A stretch of 26,862 nucleotides of DNA from DATKCT01 sp035513055. GTDB taxonomy: Bacteria > Verrucomicrobiota > Verrucomicrobiia > Verrucomicrobiales > DEV007. The position numbers and the translations under genes are program-made. The stretch spans positions 1 through 26,862 of the forward strand of contig DATKCT010000193.1 of NCBI GenBank assembly GCA_035513055.1, in the 5' to 3' direction. The notes under the pieces were generated by a model. That model saw only the letters and a list, made by a program, of their open reading frames with translations, did not search any database and had not been told where the DNA came from. Positions 7,854 through 15,473 of this stretch are shown one piece after another (positions within the stretch are counted from its first letter, which is position 1; every line of letters begins with the position of its first letter).

Positions 7854-9692
7854 TTACTTCGCGTAGGCCTCGATGGCCTCGACGACGAGCACCCGGCTGG
7901 TCTCTCCATGCTCATCGAGCAATTCGACTTCATCCCCCGGCCGGCGCCCCAATACCGCCTTGCCCGCCCCGCTGAGATAAGAAACCACCCCACTCTCCGG
8001 ATCGCTGTCCCAAGCCCCCAACACCGTCAGCCGCTCCGTCTCCCCCGTCTTCGGATCCCGCAATGTCGCCACCGTCCCGATCGAAACCTGAGTCACATCG
8101 GCCCCCCGGAAATCCGTTCCCCTCGCCAATCCGATCTCGCGCTCAAGATCCGACTTCCGGCGCATGAGCACGGCCTGCATTTCTTTGGCCGCCTTGAACT
8201 CGGAGTTCTCCCGCAGGTCCCCGTAGGAACGCGCCACCGCGATCTCGCGGCTGTTCTCCGGAATCCGCTTGATCACAATTTCTTCCAGATCCCTTTTCCG
8301 CTTCTCCAGACTTTCCCAGGACACAATCAGGGAGTCCGGCTCTCCACTGTCCGGCCGGCCGGTCACCAGTTCCTGAACTTCTGGATACACCCGGATGACC
8401 CGGGCCAAGAGCGAACGCCGGCTCAACTCGTCGAAAGCCGGCGTCGATATCAGGCGCCGCACGAAAGTCCGTACCTGCTGCCGCGAAGCTCCCTCGAGAA
8501 AATCCGTCGCCAACTCTGGATCGCTGACCATGATGTCGGCCAGCCGGTTCACCCTCCGCGTCTCATCGTCCAGTTGGTTCCGTTCCAAAGAATTCATCAC
8601 CGCCGCCACTGTCTCGGAGTCGAAAACGTCCTTCGTCGCCCGGCGGCGTTCGCGGCAAATCCAGGCCAAAATATCAGGCGAAAGCCGGCGCTGCTGCAAA
8701 CCTTCCCGGAGAAACTCCTGCAATAGCACGCCCTGCCCTTGATCCGTGACGAACCGGGCCATATCGCTCATTCCCCGAATGCTGGCAACACCCGTCAACC
8801 CCAGCATCACTTGCGGCCATTCCTCGCCGAAAGCTTGAGGAAATCCCTCCAACACCCGCTTCTGCACCGAAACCGGAAGTTCCAGAAATACAGCGGTCAG
8901 TTTATCCCGGTAGTCGCGCAGCACATCGGCTAGACCCGCACCCTCGCCGCTCGCCGGCACTCCCGCCTCTCGCCGAAAATGATCCCGCACCACTATCAAC
9001 TCGATCGTTTGAGCCGGACTCAACCGGCGGCTCGCCGCAATCGCCGATTCAACGTCCTCCAAGACACGGCGTACCGCTTCCGTTTGGCTGCGCACGTGAC
9101 CGATCTCATTCAGAACGGACTGCAGCGCTTTCGCTTTGGCCCGGCTGTCCCGGGCATCCACGACGGCAGCCGCCAACAGCTCCGCCGGATCCACCGCTCC
9201 ATCCCGTAGTTCCAGAGGCAGGTTCCGCTTGGCCGGAACCACAAAGTCCCGGTGCTGCCGCAACTTCTTCTTCGTCGATTCCCACCAGGTCCGGTAGGCC
9301 TTCTCCTCCACAATCTTCCCCTTGATGATCCCCTCCAGCTCATCGAACGACGCCGAACCCCCGCTGCTTCGCAGAATCTCCCGCACCAACTCCACCGGAT
9401 CTTCCGCCGCCAGAGCGCGCAGCGCCTCCGGCTCCGTGATCCAACGCGCCGACACATGGCTCTCCGCAATCGGCTCGAGCGACTTTAGGGCAAAGGCCAG
9501 CTTGAAAGGATGCCCCGGCCTGTTCTCAAAATCCACCGTCAGAACGTCCCCGAACAAGTCCCAGCCTGCTACCCGCCCCACCCCCCAGGTCCGGATGCGA
9601 CAGAACGAACCCGGCGCCAAGCGCGACAACTGCTCGCCTACAGCGGGAGAGAGTTTGCCGGCTTCCACCAGCTTGGCCACGTCTTTGTGCAT
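7854..9692 (-). CDS. greA: GreA-type transcript cleavage factor with long N-terminal extension
   Basis: GreA binds the RNA polymerase secondary channel and stimulates cleavage of backtracked RNA. Only about the last 155 of 612 residues are GreA: a coiled-coil N-terminal part containing ARSYGDLRENSEFKAAKEMQ, with tip acids Asp492 and Glu495 conserved, and then the C-terminal FKBP-like domain (VSYLSGAGKAVLGRRPGDEV). The first 450 residues are a helical region that opens with a small beta segment (GSFCRIRTWGVGRVAGWDL, about 28-46). Chlamydial GreA is likewise about 700 residues long, so this looks like a PVC form. I chose the ATG at 9690-9692 because GGAG lies six bases upstream; the ATG at 9704 adds only four residues and has no such site. 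It is the first gene of the eno-ftsB block. Confidence 0.88.
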   Translation of the reverse strand: MHKDVAKLVEAGKLSPAVGEQLSRLAPGSFCRIRTWGVGRVAGWDLFGDVLTVDFENRPGHPFKLAFALKSLEPIAESHVSARWITEPEALRALAAEDPVELVREILRSSGGSASFDELEGIIKGKIVEEKAYRTWWESTKKKLRQHRDFVVPAKRNLPLELRDGAVDPAELLAAAVVDARDSRAKAKALQSVLNEIGHVRSQTEAVRRVLEDVESAIAASRRLSPAQTIELIVVRDHFRREAGVPASGEGAGLADVLRDYRDKLTAVFLELPVSVQKRVLEGFPQAFGEEWPQVMLGLTGVASIRGMSDMARFVTDQGQGVLLQEFLREGLQQRRLSPDILAWICRERRRATKDVFDSETVAAVMNSLERNQLDDETRRVNRLADIMVSDPELATDFLEGASRQQVRTFVRRLISTPAFDELSRRSLLARVIRVYPEVQELVTGRPDSGEPDSLIVSWESLEKRKRDLEEIVIKRIPENSREIAVARSYGDLRENSEFKAAKEMQAVLMRRKSDLEREIGLARGTDFRGADVTQVSIGTVATLRDPKTGETERLTVLGAWDSDPESGVVSYLSGAGKAVLGRRPGDEVELLDEHGETSRVLVVEAIEAYAK

Positions 9693-9759
9693 CACGCGCT
9701 CCATAGAGATCGAATTCCAGCGGTCTCACAAGGGGGAATTCAAAGGATTTTGCGGTCCA

Positions 9760-10725
9760 CTACCGCTCGCCGTCTTCCCGCAATTCTCCAAAACCCGGCC
9801 GGCTCACTCCCGTCCCGCCCTTCAAAAAAGCGTGAATCGCGCTGTGATCCAGGTCCCCCATGCCCGAGCGGACCATGTCCTCCCACAAGCCGGCGTTGCA
9901 GGTCAACCCGGGCAAATCCACACCCGTTTCCCGCTGCAAAGCCAGAGCCAACCGGACGTCTTTCAACTGAGCCGACGCCCTGCCTCCAGGCTCGAAACGC
10001 CCCGTCACCATCCGCCCGCCGTGCAAATTGAGAATCCGGCTGTCCGCAAAGCCCCCGCGCAGCGCCTCTCGCACTTTCGCCGGATCCACACCCGCCGCCT
10101 CCGCCAGCAATAACCCCTCCGCCACCGCCGTCACGCTTTCAGCCACGATGACCTGGTTGACCAGCTTGGTGATCTGGCCCGCGCCATATCCCCCCAAATG
10201 CGTGATCCGTTGGCCCAACACTTCGAATAGCGGCCGGGCCCGCTGAAAATCCGCCTCTTCTCCGCCGGCAAATATCGAGAGCGTCCCTTCCCTCGCACCC
10301 ACCTGCCCTCCCGATACCGGCGCATCGAGAAAGGAGGCGCCCCGCCCGGCAAGCTGCGCCTGCAGCCAATGCGTCGTTTCCAAATCGGTCGTCCCCATGT
10401 CGATCACCAGGGTCCCCGGTTTCACCCGCTCCAAAAACCTTTCCCTTCCGTCCAGCACTCCACGCACTACCGCACCGTCCCAAAGCATCAGGACGATGAT
10501 CCCTCCCGCCAAGCGATCCGCCACCTCTTCCACACGGCCACAACAGACACAGCCTCCCCGCAACGCCTCGGCCGCACCACCCGGCGAACGGTTCCACGCC
10601 GTCACCCGCGCCCCCGCCGCCCGCGCCCGCAACGCCATCGGAAGTCCCATCAAACCCAATCCGATGAACCCCGCCGCCAGACCTTCCAGCGGTCCCCCAT
10701 TCCCGCCCTTCTCTTCCTCTCCCAT
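9760..10725 (-). CDS. NAD(P)-dependent 3-hydroxyisobutyrate dehydrogenase / tartronate semialdehyde reductase family
   Basis: A beta-hydroxyacid dehydrogenase of 321 aa. The Rossmann motif GFIGLGLMGLPMA lies at 19-31, the substrate-binding signature DAPVSGG at 134-140, and the catalytic lysine is Lys187 in GAGQITKLVNQ. The C-terminal half (RILNLHGGRMVTGRFEPGG, QLKDVRLAL) is closest in feel to GarR/GlxR-type 2-hydroxy-3-oxopropionate reductases. Exact substrate cannot be fixed. The start at 10723-10725 is supported by AAGGAG six bases upstream; longer starts at 10743 and 10767 exist. It is divergent from the denD-like gene across a 63-base gap, so the two may share a control region and a sugar-acid role. 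Confidence 0.85.
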   Translation of the reverse strand: MGEEEKGGNGGPLEGLAAGFIGLGLMGLPMALRARAAGARVTAWNRSPGGAAEALRGGCVCCGRVEEVADRLAGGIIVLMLWDGAVVRGVLDGRERFLERVKPGTLVIDMGTTDLETTHWLQAQLAGRGASFLDAPVSGGQVGAREGTLSIFAGGEEADFQRARPLFEVLGQRITHLGGYGAGQITKLVNQVIVAESVTAVAEGLLLAEAAGVDPAKVREALRGGFADSRILNLHGGRMVTGRFEPGGRASAQLKDVRLALALQRETGVDLPGLTCNAGLWEDMVRSGMGDLDHSAIHAFLKGGTGVSRPGFGELREDGER

Positions 10726-10788
10726 TGCCTTCTCCTTCTCCATATGATGGGTTTCCCTCTGATCCACTCAATCAAACCGCGCCGCCCA

Positions 10789-11796
10789 ATGAAAGTCGTC
10801 ATCACCGGCGGCGGCGGTTTCCTTGGAAACCGCCTCGCCCGCGCCCTCAGCTCTCGCGCTACTCTCTCCGGAGTCTCCGGCAGCGAAGAGCCCATCGATA
10901 CCCTCGTCCTCTTCGATCGTCGCCTGTCCCCGGAGTCCCGCTCCGGCTTTCCCTCTCACGTCCACTTCCAAGAAGGCGATGTCTCCGAAAGAGACGCCGT
11001 CTTCGCTCTCGCCGATCGCGATGACCTCTCCGTCTTCCATCTCGCCTCCGTCGTCAGCGGTGAAGGAGAACGCGATTTCGACCTGGCCATGCGCGTCAAT
11101 CTCGAAGGAACACGCCATGTCTTCGAAGCCTGTCGCGCCCGCAAGTCGCAGCCAAAAATCGTCTTCACCAGCAGCGTCGCAGCCTTCGGAGGACCCGCCA
11201 TGCCGCCCGCCGTCGGCGACGATACCAAACGCTGCCCCGAGACCACCTACGGTATGACCAAAGTCATCGGCGAACTCTTCGTCAACGATTACTCCCGGCG
11301 CGGTTTCGTCGACGCCCGCGCCGCTCGCCTCCCCACCGTCGTGGTCCGGCCCGGCCAGCCCAACGCCGCCGCCTCCAGTTTCGCCAGCGGACTGTTTCGC
11401 GAACCCCTTCACGGCCAACCCTGCTCGCTGCCGGTCGATCGCCACCAAGCCGTGCCCGTCCTCGGTTATCGCGCCGTCATCGATAGCCTCCTCCGGCTCC
11501 ATCAACTCCCCGCGTCCGCCCTGGAGCGCGACCGGGTCCTTACCCTCCCCTCGCTCCACATCACCGTTCAGGAAATGATCGACGCCCTAGAAGCCTTCGC
11601 CGCTCGCAAAGGCATCACCCTCGGTCCTCTGCTCGACGAACCCGATCCCACTATCCAATGCATCGTCGCCGCCTGGCCCGTCGCCACCCTCGCCCAACGC
11701 TCTCTCCGCCTCGGCATCCTCCCCGCTCCACCGATCGACGAGATCCTCGAAGATTTCATAGAAGACTTCGGCGCCTCCATCCAGCGCAATTCATGA
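10789..11796 (+). CDS. denD: D-erythronate dehydrogenase-like NAD-dependent epimerase family protein
   Basis: An extended-SDR protein of 335 aa. The nucleotide-binding motif GGGGFLG is at 7-13, and the catalytic Ser128/129, Tyr154 and Lys158 lie in FTSSVAAFGG and TTYGMTKVIGE. Segments recalled from the DenD family are well kept: HLASVVSGEGERDFDLAMRV, NDYSRRGFVDARAARLP and PNAAASSFASGLFREPL. DenD oxidises D-erythronate to 2-oxo-tetronate at the start of a four-carbon sugar-acid route. No kinase, isomerase or decarboxylase of that route is visible here. ATGs at 10744 and 10747 are possible earlier starts; the internal one fits the family's MKVVITGG beginning. The name comes from remembered similarity and should be taken as family level. 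Confidence 0.8.
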   Translation: MKVVITGGGGFLGNRLARALSSRATLSGVSGSEEPIDTLVLFDRRLSPESRSGFPSHVHFQEGDVSERDAVFALADRDDLSVFHLASVVSGEGERDFDLAMRVNLEGTRHVFEACRARKSQPKIVFTSSVAAFGGPAMPPAVGDDTKRCPETTYGMTKVIGELFVNDYSRRGFVDARAARLPTVVVRPGQPNAAASSFASGLFREPLHGQPCSLPVDRHQAVPVLGYRAVIDSLLRLHQLPASALERDRVLTLPSLHITVQEMIDALEAFAARKGITLGPLLDEPDPTIQCIVAAWPVATLAQRSLRLGILPAPPIDEILEDFIEDFGASIQRNS

Positions 11797-11824
11797 TCCT
11801 TTTATACAGTATATAGATTTTTTG
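11797..11824. other. AT-rich island after denD-like gene
   Basis: Twenty-two of 28 bases are A or T in otherwise GC-rich DNA. It holds the perfect dyad TATAC-A-GTATA (11803-11813) and a T6 run (11818-11823). It directly follows the denD-like stop and directly precedes the sigma-factor fragment. It may be a promoter, a weak terminator or an old junction; none of these can be shown from the sequence. Confidence 0.4.
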
Positions 11825-11932
11825 ACGCAGACCAGCATCGCCGAACGCACCCTCACCCCTCTCGGAACGGTGAAATCACGCATCCGCTACGGCCTCCACA
11901 AGCTGCAGAGCGCCACGTCGGGGCGGCTTTGA
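11822..11932 (+). pseudogene. ECF sigma factor remnant (region 4 only)
   Basis: From a TTG at 11822 to the TGA at 11930-11932 the frame reads as a sigma-70 region 4.2 helix-turn-helix: SIAERTLTPLGTVKSRIR followed by YGLHKLQ. This is the usual ECF pattern ('.EIAE..G.PLGTVKSRIR.GL.KLR'). The preceding part of region 4 and all of region 2 are missing: upstream is the AT-rich island and then the intact denD-like gene. No separate sigma start or ribosome site is seen. ECF sigma genes often lie beside DUF1549/DUF1501/PSCyt1 genes in PVC genomes, so this may be the remains of the regulator of the next operon. A 36-residue expressed peptide is possible but unlikely. Confidence 0.65.
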
Positions 11933-11967
11933 GCCCGGTTCACGGCATTGCAGGCTCTTTCCCCGAT

Positions 11968-11996
11968 TTGCTCCCGGCAACTTTCTCGTTTAGCAT
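11968..11996 (+). promoter_or_regulatory. Candidate promoter for the DUF1549 operon
   Basis: TTGCTC (11968-11973) is separated by exactly 17 bases from TAGCAT (11991-11996), about 30 bases before the DUF1549 gene start. It matches 3/6 and 4/6 of the sigma-70 consensus. This is the best candidate I found in the 93 bases between the sigma remnant and the gene; it is not strong. Confidence 0.3.
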
Positions 11997-12025
11997 GATC
12001 GCAGTCTCTTCTTGGAACTGCCGGT

Positions 12026-14086
12026 ATGCGCCCTATCCGTCCCCGGATCATCTCAGCGGGAGCGGTGTTGCTCTCCGCGATCCTCCTTCCTTCTTCTCTG
12101 CTCCGGGGGGCCGATTCGCCCGACCGGAACATCAGCCAGCAAATCGATCGCTTGATCGAGGACGCCTGCCGGAAGAAAGGAGTCCAGCCCAATGCGCCGG
12201 CCTCCGACGAGGTGTTCCTGCGCCGGACTTACTTGAACATTGCGGGCCGAATCCCCACCGCCGCGGAGGCCCGGGAGTTTTTGGAGTCGGAAGCGCCCGG
12301 CAAACGCTCCGCGCTCATCGACCGCTTGCTCGACTCTCCGGCCCACGTCAGCCGGCAGTTTAACTACTGGGCTGATCTTCTCCGTCTTCGCTCCGATATC
12401 CAAGGCGACGCCGGAGAAGCTTATGCGGATTGGCTCAAGGGAGCGCTCCGCGAAAACAAATCCTACGACGCCATTGTCCGCGAATTGGTGGCCGCGCAAG
12501 GCTACGTCTGGGACAACGCCGCCGTCGGTTATTACATGCGCGATGCCGGCATGCCCTTGGACAACATGTCCAACACCGCCCAAGTCTTCCTCGGCACCCG
12601 CCTGGTCTGCGCGCAGTGCCACGACCACCCCTTCGATAAGTGGTCGCAGAAGGACTATTACGAATTGGCCGCCTACACCTACGGCGTCGAAACCCGCATC
12701 GATCCCGATAGCGTGGTGGGCCTCGATAAGCTCGAGGAACGCCGCAAACGGCGCCGCAGCTATGAGGGAATCGACGCCCACCTCCGCCAAGCCGTCAACG
12801 AAGTCCTCCAGCCTCTCAGTTATGGAGTGCGGGATACCGGCCGCACCTTGCGCCTCCCTGACGACTATCAGTACAAAGACTCCCGGCCGGGCGAGATGGT
12901 CGAACCCGACACTCCCTTCGGACGTTCCGCCCGCTCCAGCCGCAATCAGCGAGAAGCCTATGTCCGCTGGATGACCGCTCCCGAAAACCCGCGCTTCACC
13001 TTGGTCATCGCCAACCGCCTCTGGAAGCAAGTCATGGGCCGAGGCCTCATCGAGCCTGTCGACGATCTCAAAGACGACACCGAAGCCTCCAACCCGGAAC
13101 TCATGTCCTATCTCACGCGCCAAATGGCGGCCATGCAATACGACATGAAGCGCTTCCTCCGGGTCCTTTACAATACGAGAACCTTCCAGCGTGAAACCAC
13201 CGCCGAAGAAGTCTATCCGGATCAATCCTATCACTTCCCCGGCCCCGTTCTTCGCCGCCTCGACGCGGAACAGCTCTGGGATTCCGTGCTCACCGCCGTC
13301 ATTCCTTCGGTCGACCTCCGCCGCGGCAAACGCGATTACCTCACTCGCCAGAACGAAATCAAAAAACAGGCCGAGCAACTCATGGCGCTGAAGCCCCAGG
13401 ATATTCTCAAACTCGCCGAGCCGATCGCAGCGGCGGAACGGGAATTTGACGAGAAGGCCCGGAACATCCGCCAGCAGATTCTCGCCGCTCGCGAAAGCGG
13501 TTCCAACGCCGAGGCCGACCGGTTGCAGGGGGAGTTGGACCGGGCCGATGGGCAGCGCCGCGAGACCATCGAACGCCTCCGCCGGGAACAGTCGGCGCAG
13601 AACGCGGCCATGATGTCCCGGTCGCCGGCGATGGCGACCACCTCCAGCGGCGCCGGAACCGCTTCGCCTGCGACTCCCGAAGACGAACGCTGGCAAGGGT
13701 TCCCTGACGATTTCGTGCGCGCCTCCGAACTGCCCTCCCCCGCTCCGGCAGGCCATTTCCTCCATCTCTTCGGGCAGTCGGACCGGGAGGTCATCGAAAA
13801 CGCGCACCAGGATCCCTCGGTGGCCCAAGTCCTCGCTCTGCTCAATGGACCCCTCTCCGATCATCTCGCTTCCCCGCAAGCCGTCGTCACCCAGGCCTGC
13901 GCCGCCGCCCACAATGATGAAGAACGGGAGGACATCCTCTTCCTTTCACTCCTCGGCCGCCGGCCCAGCGACGACGAGCGCGCCACGATTCGCGGACAGG
14001 TACAGGCCCGCGGATCCTTCGACAAGGCCCGGCCCGCCTTGGTCTGGGCCCTCTTGAATACCCAAGAGTTTCTCTTCTATCCCTGA
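12026..14086 (+). CDS. Exported DUF1549/DUF1553 protein with CxxCH motif
   Basis: A 686-aa protein of a family expanded in Planctomycetes and Verrucomicrobia; biochemical function is unknown. Residues 1-29 look like a Sec signal peptide (RIISAGAVLLSAILLPSSLL, then GAD). The DUF1549 domain follows (about 35-240, with FLRRTYLNIAGRIPT and SRQFNYWADLLRL). It includes CAQCHDHPFD at 195-204, whose Cys195-x-x-Cys198-His199 could bind heme c. DUF1553 starts near 305 (RWMTAPENPRFTLVIANRLW, MGRGLIEPVDDLKD, then TRTFQRET). A charged, probably coiled-coil stretch at about 440-525 interrupts it, with an Ala/Ser/Thr-rich linker after it, and DUF1553 ends with SLLGRRPSDDE and WALLNTQEFLFYP. It heads an apparent operon with the DUF1501 and cytochrome genes. 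Confidence 0.92.
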   Translation: MRPIRPRIISAGAVLLSAILLPSSLLRGADSPDRNISQQIDRLIEDACRKKGVQPNAPASDEVFLRRTYLNIAGRIPTAAEAREFLESEAPGKRSALIDRLLDSPAHVSRQFNYWADLLRLRSDIQGDAGEAYADWLKGALRENKSYDAIVRELVAAQGYVWDNAAVGYYMRDAGMPLDNMSNTAQVFLGTRLVCAQCHDHPFDKWSQKDYYELAAYTYGVETRIDPDSVVGLDKLEERRKRRRSYEGIDAHLRQAVNEVLQPLSYGVRDTGRTLRLPDDYQYKDSRPGEMVEPDTPFGRSARSSRNQREAYVRWMTAPENPRFTLVIANRLWKQVMGRGLIEPVDDLKDDTEASNPELMSYLTRQMAAMQYDMKRFLRVLYNTRTFQRETTAEEVYPDQSYHFPGPVLRRLDAEQLWDSVLTAVIPSVDLRRGKRDYLTRQNEIKKQAEQLMALKPQDILKLAEPIAAAEREFDEKARNIRQQILAARESGSNAEADRLQGELDRADGQRRETIERLRREQSAQNAAMMSRSPAMATTSSGAGTASPATPEDERWQGFPDDFVRASELPSPAPAGHFLHLFGQSDREVIENAHQDPSVAQVLALLNGPLSDHLASPQAVVTQACAAAHNDEEREDILFLSLLGRRPSDDERATIRGQVQARGSFDKARPALVWALLNTQEFLFYP

Positions 14087-14143
14087 TTGCCCCGCAACTT
14101 CCCGCTCCCTGTCGAATCCCACTCTGCTCAGCCTCTAGGACCC

Positions 14144-15430
14144 ATGAACCCGCTCCTCAGCTCTTCCGACGAACTCACGCGCCGTCTCTTCATGACCCGC
14201 GCCGCCAAGTCTCTTCTCGGTGTGGGCCTGCTCCCGACTTTGGCCCCCGCCGCTCTGGCCCTCCAGAAACCCGTGGCCCCAAGACCCACTGCCCGCAAGG
14301 TCATCTACCTGTATATGGCTGGCGGGATGAGCCATCTCGATACCTTCGACCCCAAACCGGATTCCGATGTCCAGGGTCCCGTCGCCTCCATCCGCACCCG
14401 CGCGGACGGCGTCTTTCTCAGCGAGCATTTCCCCGCGCTCGCTCAGCAAATGGACAAGGTCGCCCTCATCCGTTCCGTGAACTCGACCCAAGGCGCCCAC
14501 GAACAAGGCGCCTATTACATACATTCCAGTTATACGATGCGGGGCACCATCAAGCATCCCGGGCTCGGCGCCTGGATTGAAAAGCTGGACGGAAAAATCA
14601 ACCGCACCCTCCCAGCCACCGTTCTCATCGGTGGCGGCAATCCCGGAAGCGGCCCCGGATGGATGGAGTCGCATTATGCTCCCCTGTTGCTCTCCAATCC
14701 CCACGAAGGGCTCCGCAACAGCCGTCTTGCGAACGGTGTCGCCGAAGAGGAATTCACCAATCGCCTCGCCCTCGCTGAAGCCTTCGATCGCCGCTTCCAT
14801 TCGCGTTACAGCACCCGCACCGTCCAAGCCTATCAGGGCATGTACCATGACGCCGTGCGCCTCATGAAAAGCGAGGACCTCAAAGCCTTCGACATCGACC
14901 GGGAACCCGGCGAATGCCGCGACCTCTACGGCCGGAACTCCTTTGGCGACGGCTGTCTGCTCGCGCGCCGCCTGATCGAACATGATGTCCGGTTTGTCGA
15001 AGTCTCCCTGGGCGGCTGGGACACGCACAGCAACAACTTTACTTCCGTGGCCAGACAAGCCTCCACGCTCGATCGAGGACTCTCCGGTCTCCTCGTCGAT
15101 CTGGCGCGCCGCGGTCTCTTGGAGGAAACTCTCGTCGTCGTCGCCACGGAATTCGGCCGGACACCCCAGATCAACGACGACGACGGCCGCGATCACTTCC
15201 CCAAGGCTTTCAGTTGCTTGCTTGCGGGGGGAGGCATCCAAGGCGGGCGCGCCTATGGCGCCACCGACTCCATGGGATCCGAGATCGTCGAGAATCCCGT
15301 CCTGATTCCGGACTTCAACGCCACCATCGCTTACGCCCTGGGCCTTCCCGTTGATAAGGTCGTCTACTCGGCGACCAAGCGTCCCTTCAAGGTCGCTCAC
15401 GACGGAAGACCCGTCACCGCCCTGTTCTGA
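14144..15430 (+). CDS. DUF1501 protein with twin-arginine-like signal
   Basis: A 428-aa member of the DUF1501 family, which belongs structurally to the alkaline phosphatase/sulfatase-like group; substrate unknown. The N-terminus TRRLFMTRAAKSLLGVGLLP has a twin-arginine pair (Arg13-Arg14) and a hydrophobic stretch, consistent with Tat export. Family landmarks: YLYMAGGMSHLDTFDPKPD (56-73), GGGNPGSGPGW, VEVSLGGWDTHSNNF, and VVATEFGRTPQINDDDGRDH followed by an LLAGGG segment. AGGA three bases before the ATG at 14144 supports this start; the TTG at 14087, right after the upstream stop, is less likely. DUF1549/DUF1553 and DUF1501 genes are nearly always neighbours in PVC bacteria, so the two products are inferred to act together in the envelope. 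Confidence 0.92.
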   Translation: MNPLLSSSDELTRRLFMTRAAKSLLGVGLLPTLAPAALALQKPVAPRPTARKVIYLYMAGGMSHLDTFDPKPDSDVQGPVASIRTRADGVFLSEHFPALAQQMDKVALIRSVNSTQGAHEQGAYYIHSSYTMRGTIKHPGLGAWIEKLDGKINRTLPATVLIGGGNPGSGPGWMESHYAPLLLSNPHEGLRNSRLANGVAEEEFTNRLALAEAFDRRFHSRYSTRTVQAYQGMYHDAVRLMKSEDLKAFDIDREPGECRDLYGRNSFGDGCLLARRLIEHDVRFVEVSLGGWDTHSNNFTSVARQASTLDRGLSGLLVDLARRGLLEETLVVVATEFGRTPQINDDDGRDHFPKAFSCLLAGGGIQGGRAYGATDSMGSEIVENPVLIPDFNATIAYALGLPVDKVVYSATKRPFKVAHDGRPVTALF

Positions 15431-15473
15431 TCCTCCTTCAGACCCGGTCCGCAACGAGCGCGCTCGATCTTTC

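Noticed and set aside
11803..11813. TATACAGTATA as a LexA (SOS) box
   Set aside because: The dyad is too short and lacks the CTG-N10-CAG arrangement; no SOS gene is adjacent.
12053..13912. 619-codon open frame on the minus strand
   Set aside because: It lies entirely within the DUF1549/DUF1553 gene on the other strand, has no recognisable domain, and is explained by GC-rich codon use leaving the antisense frame open.
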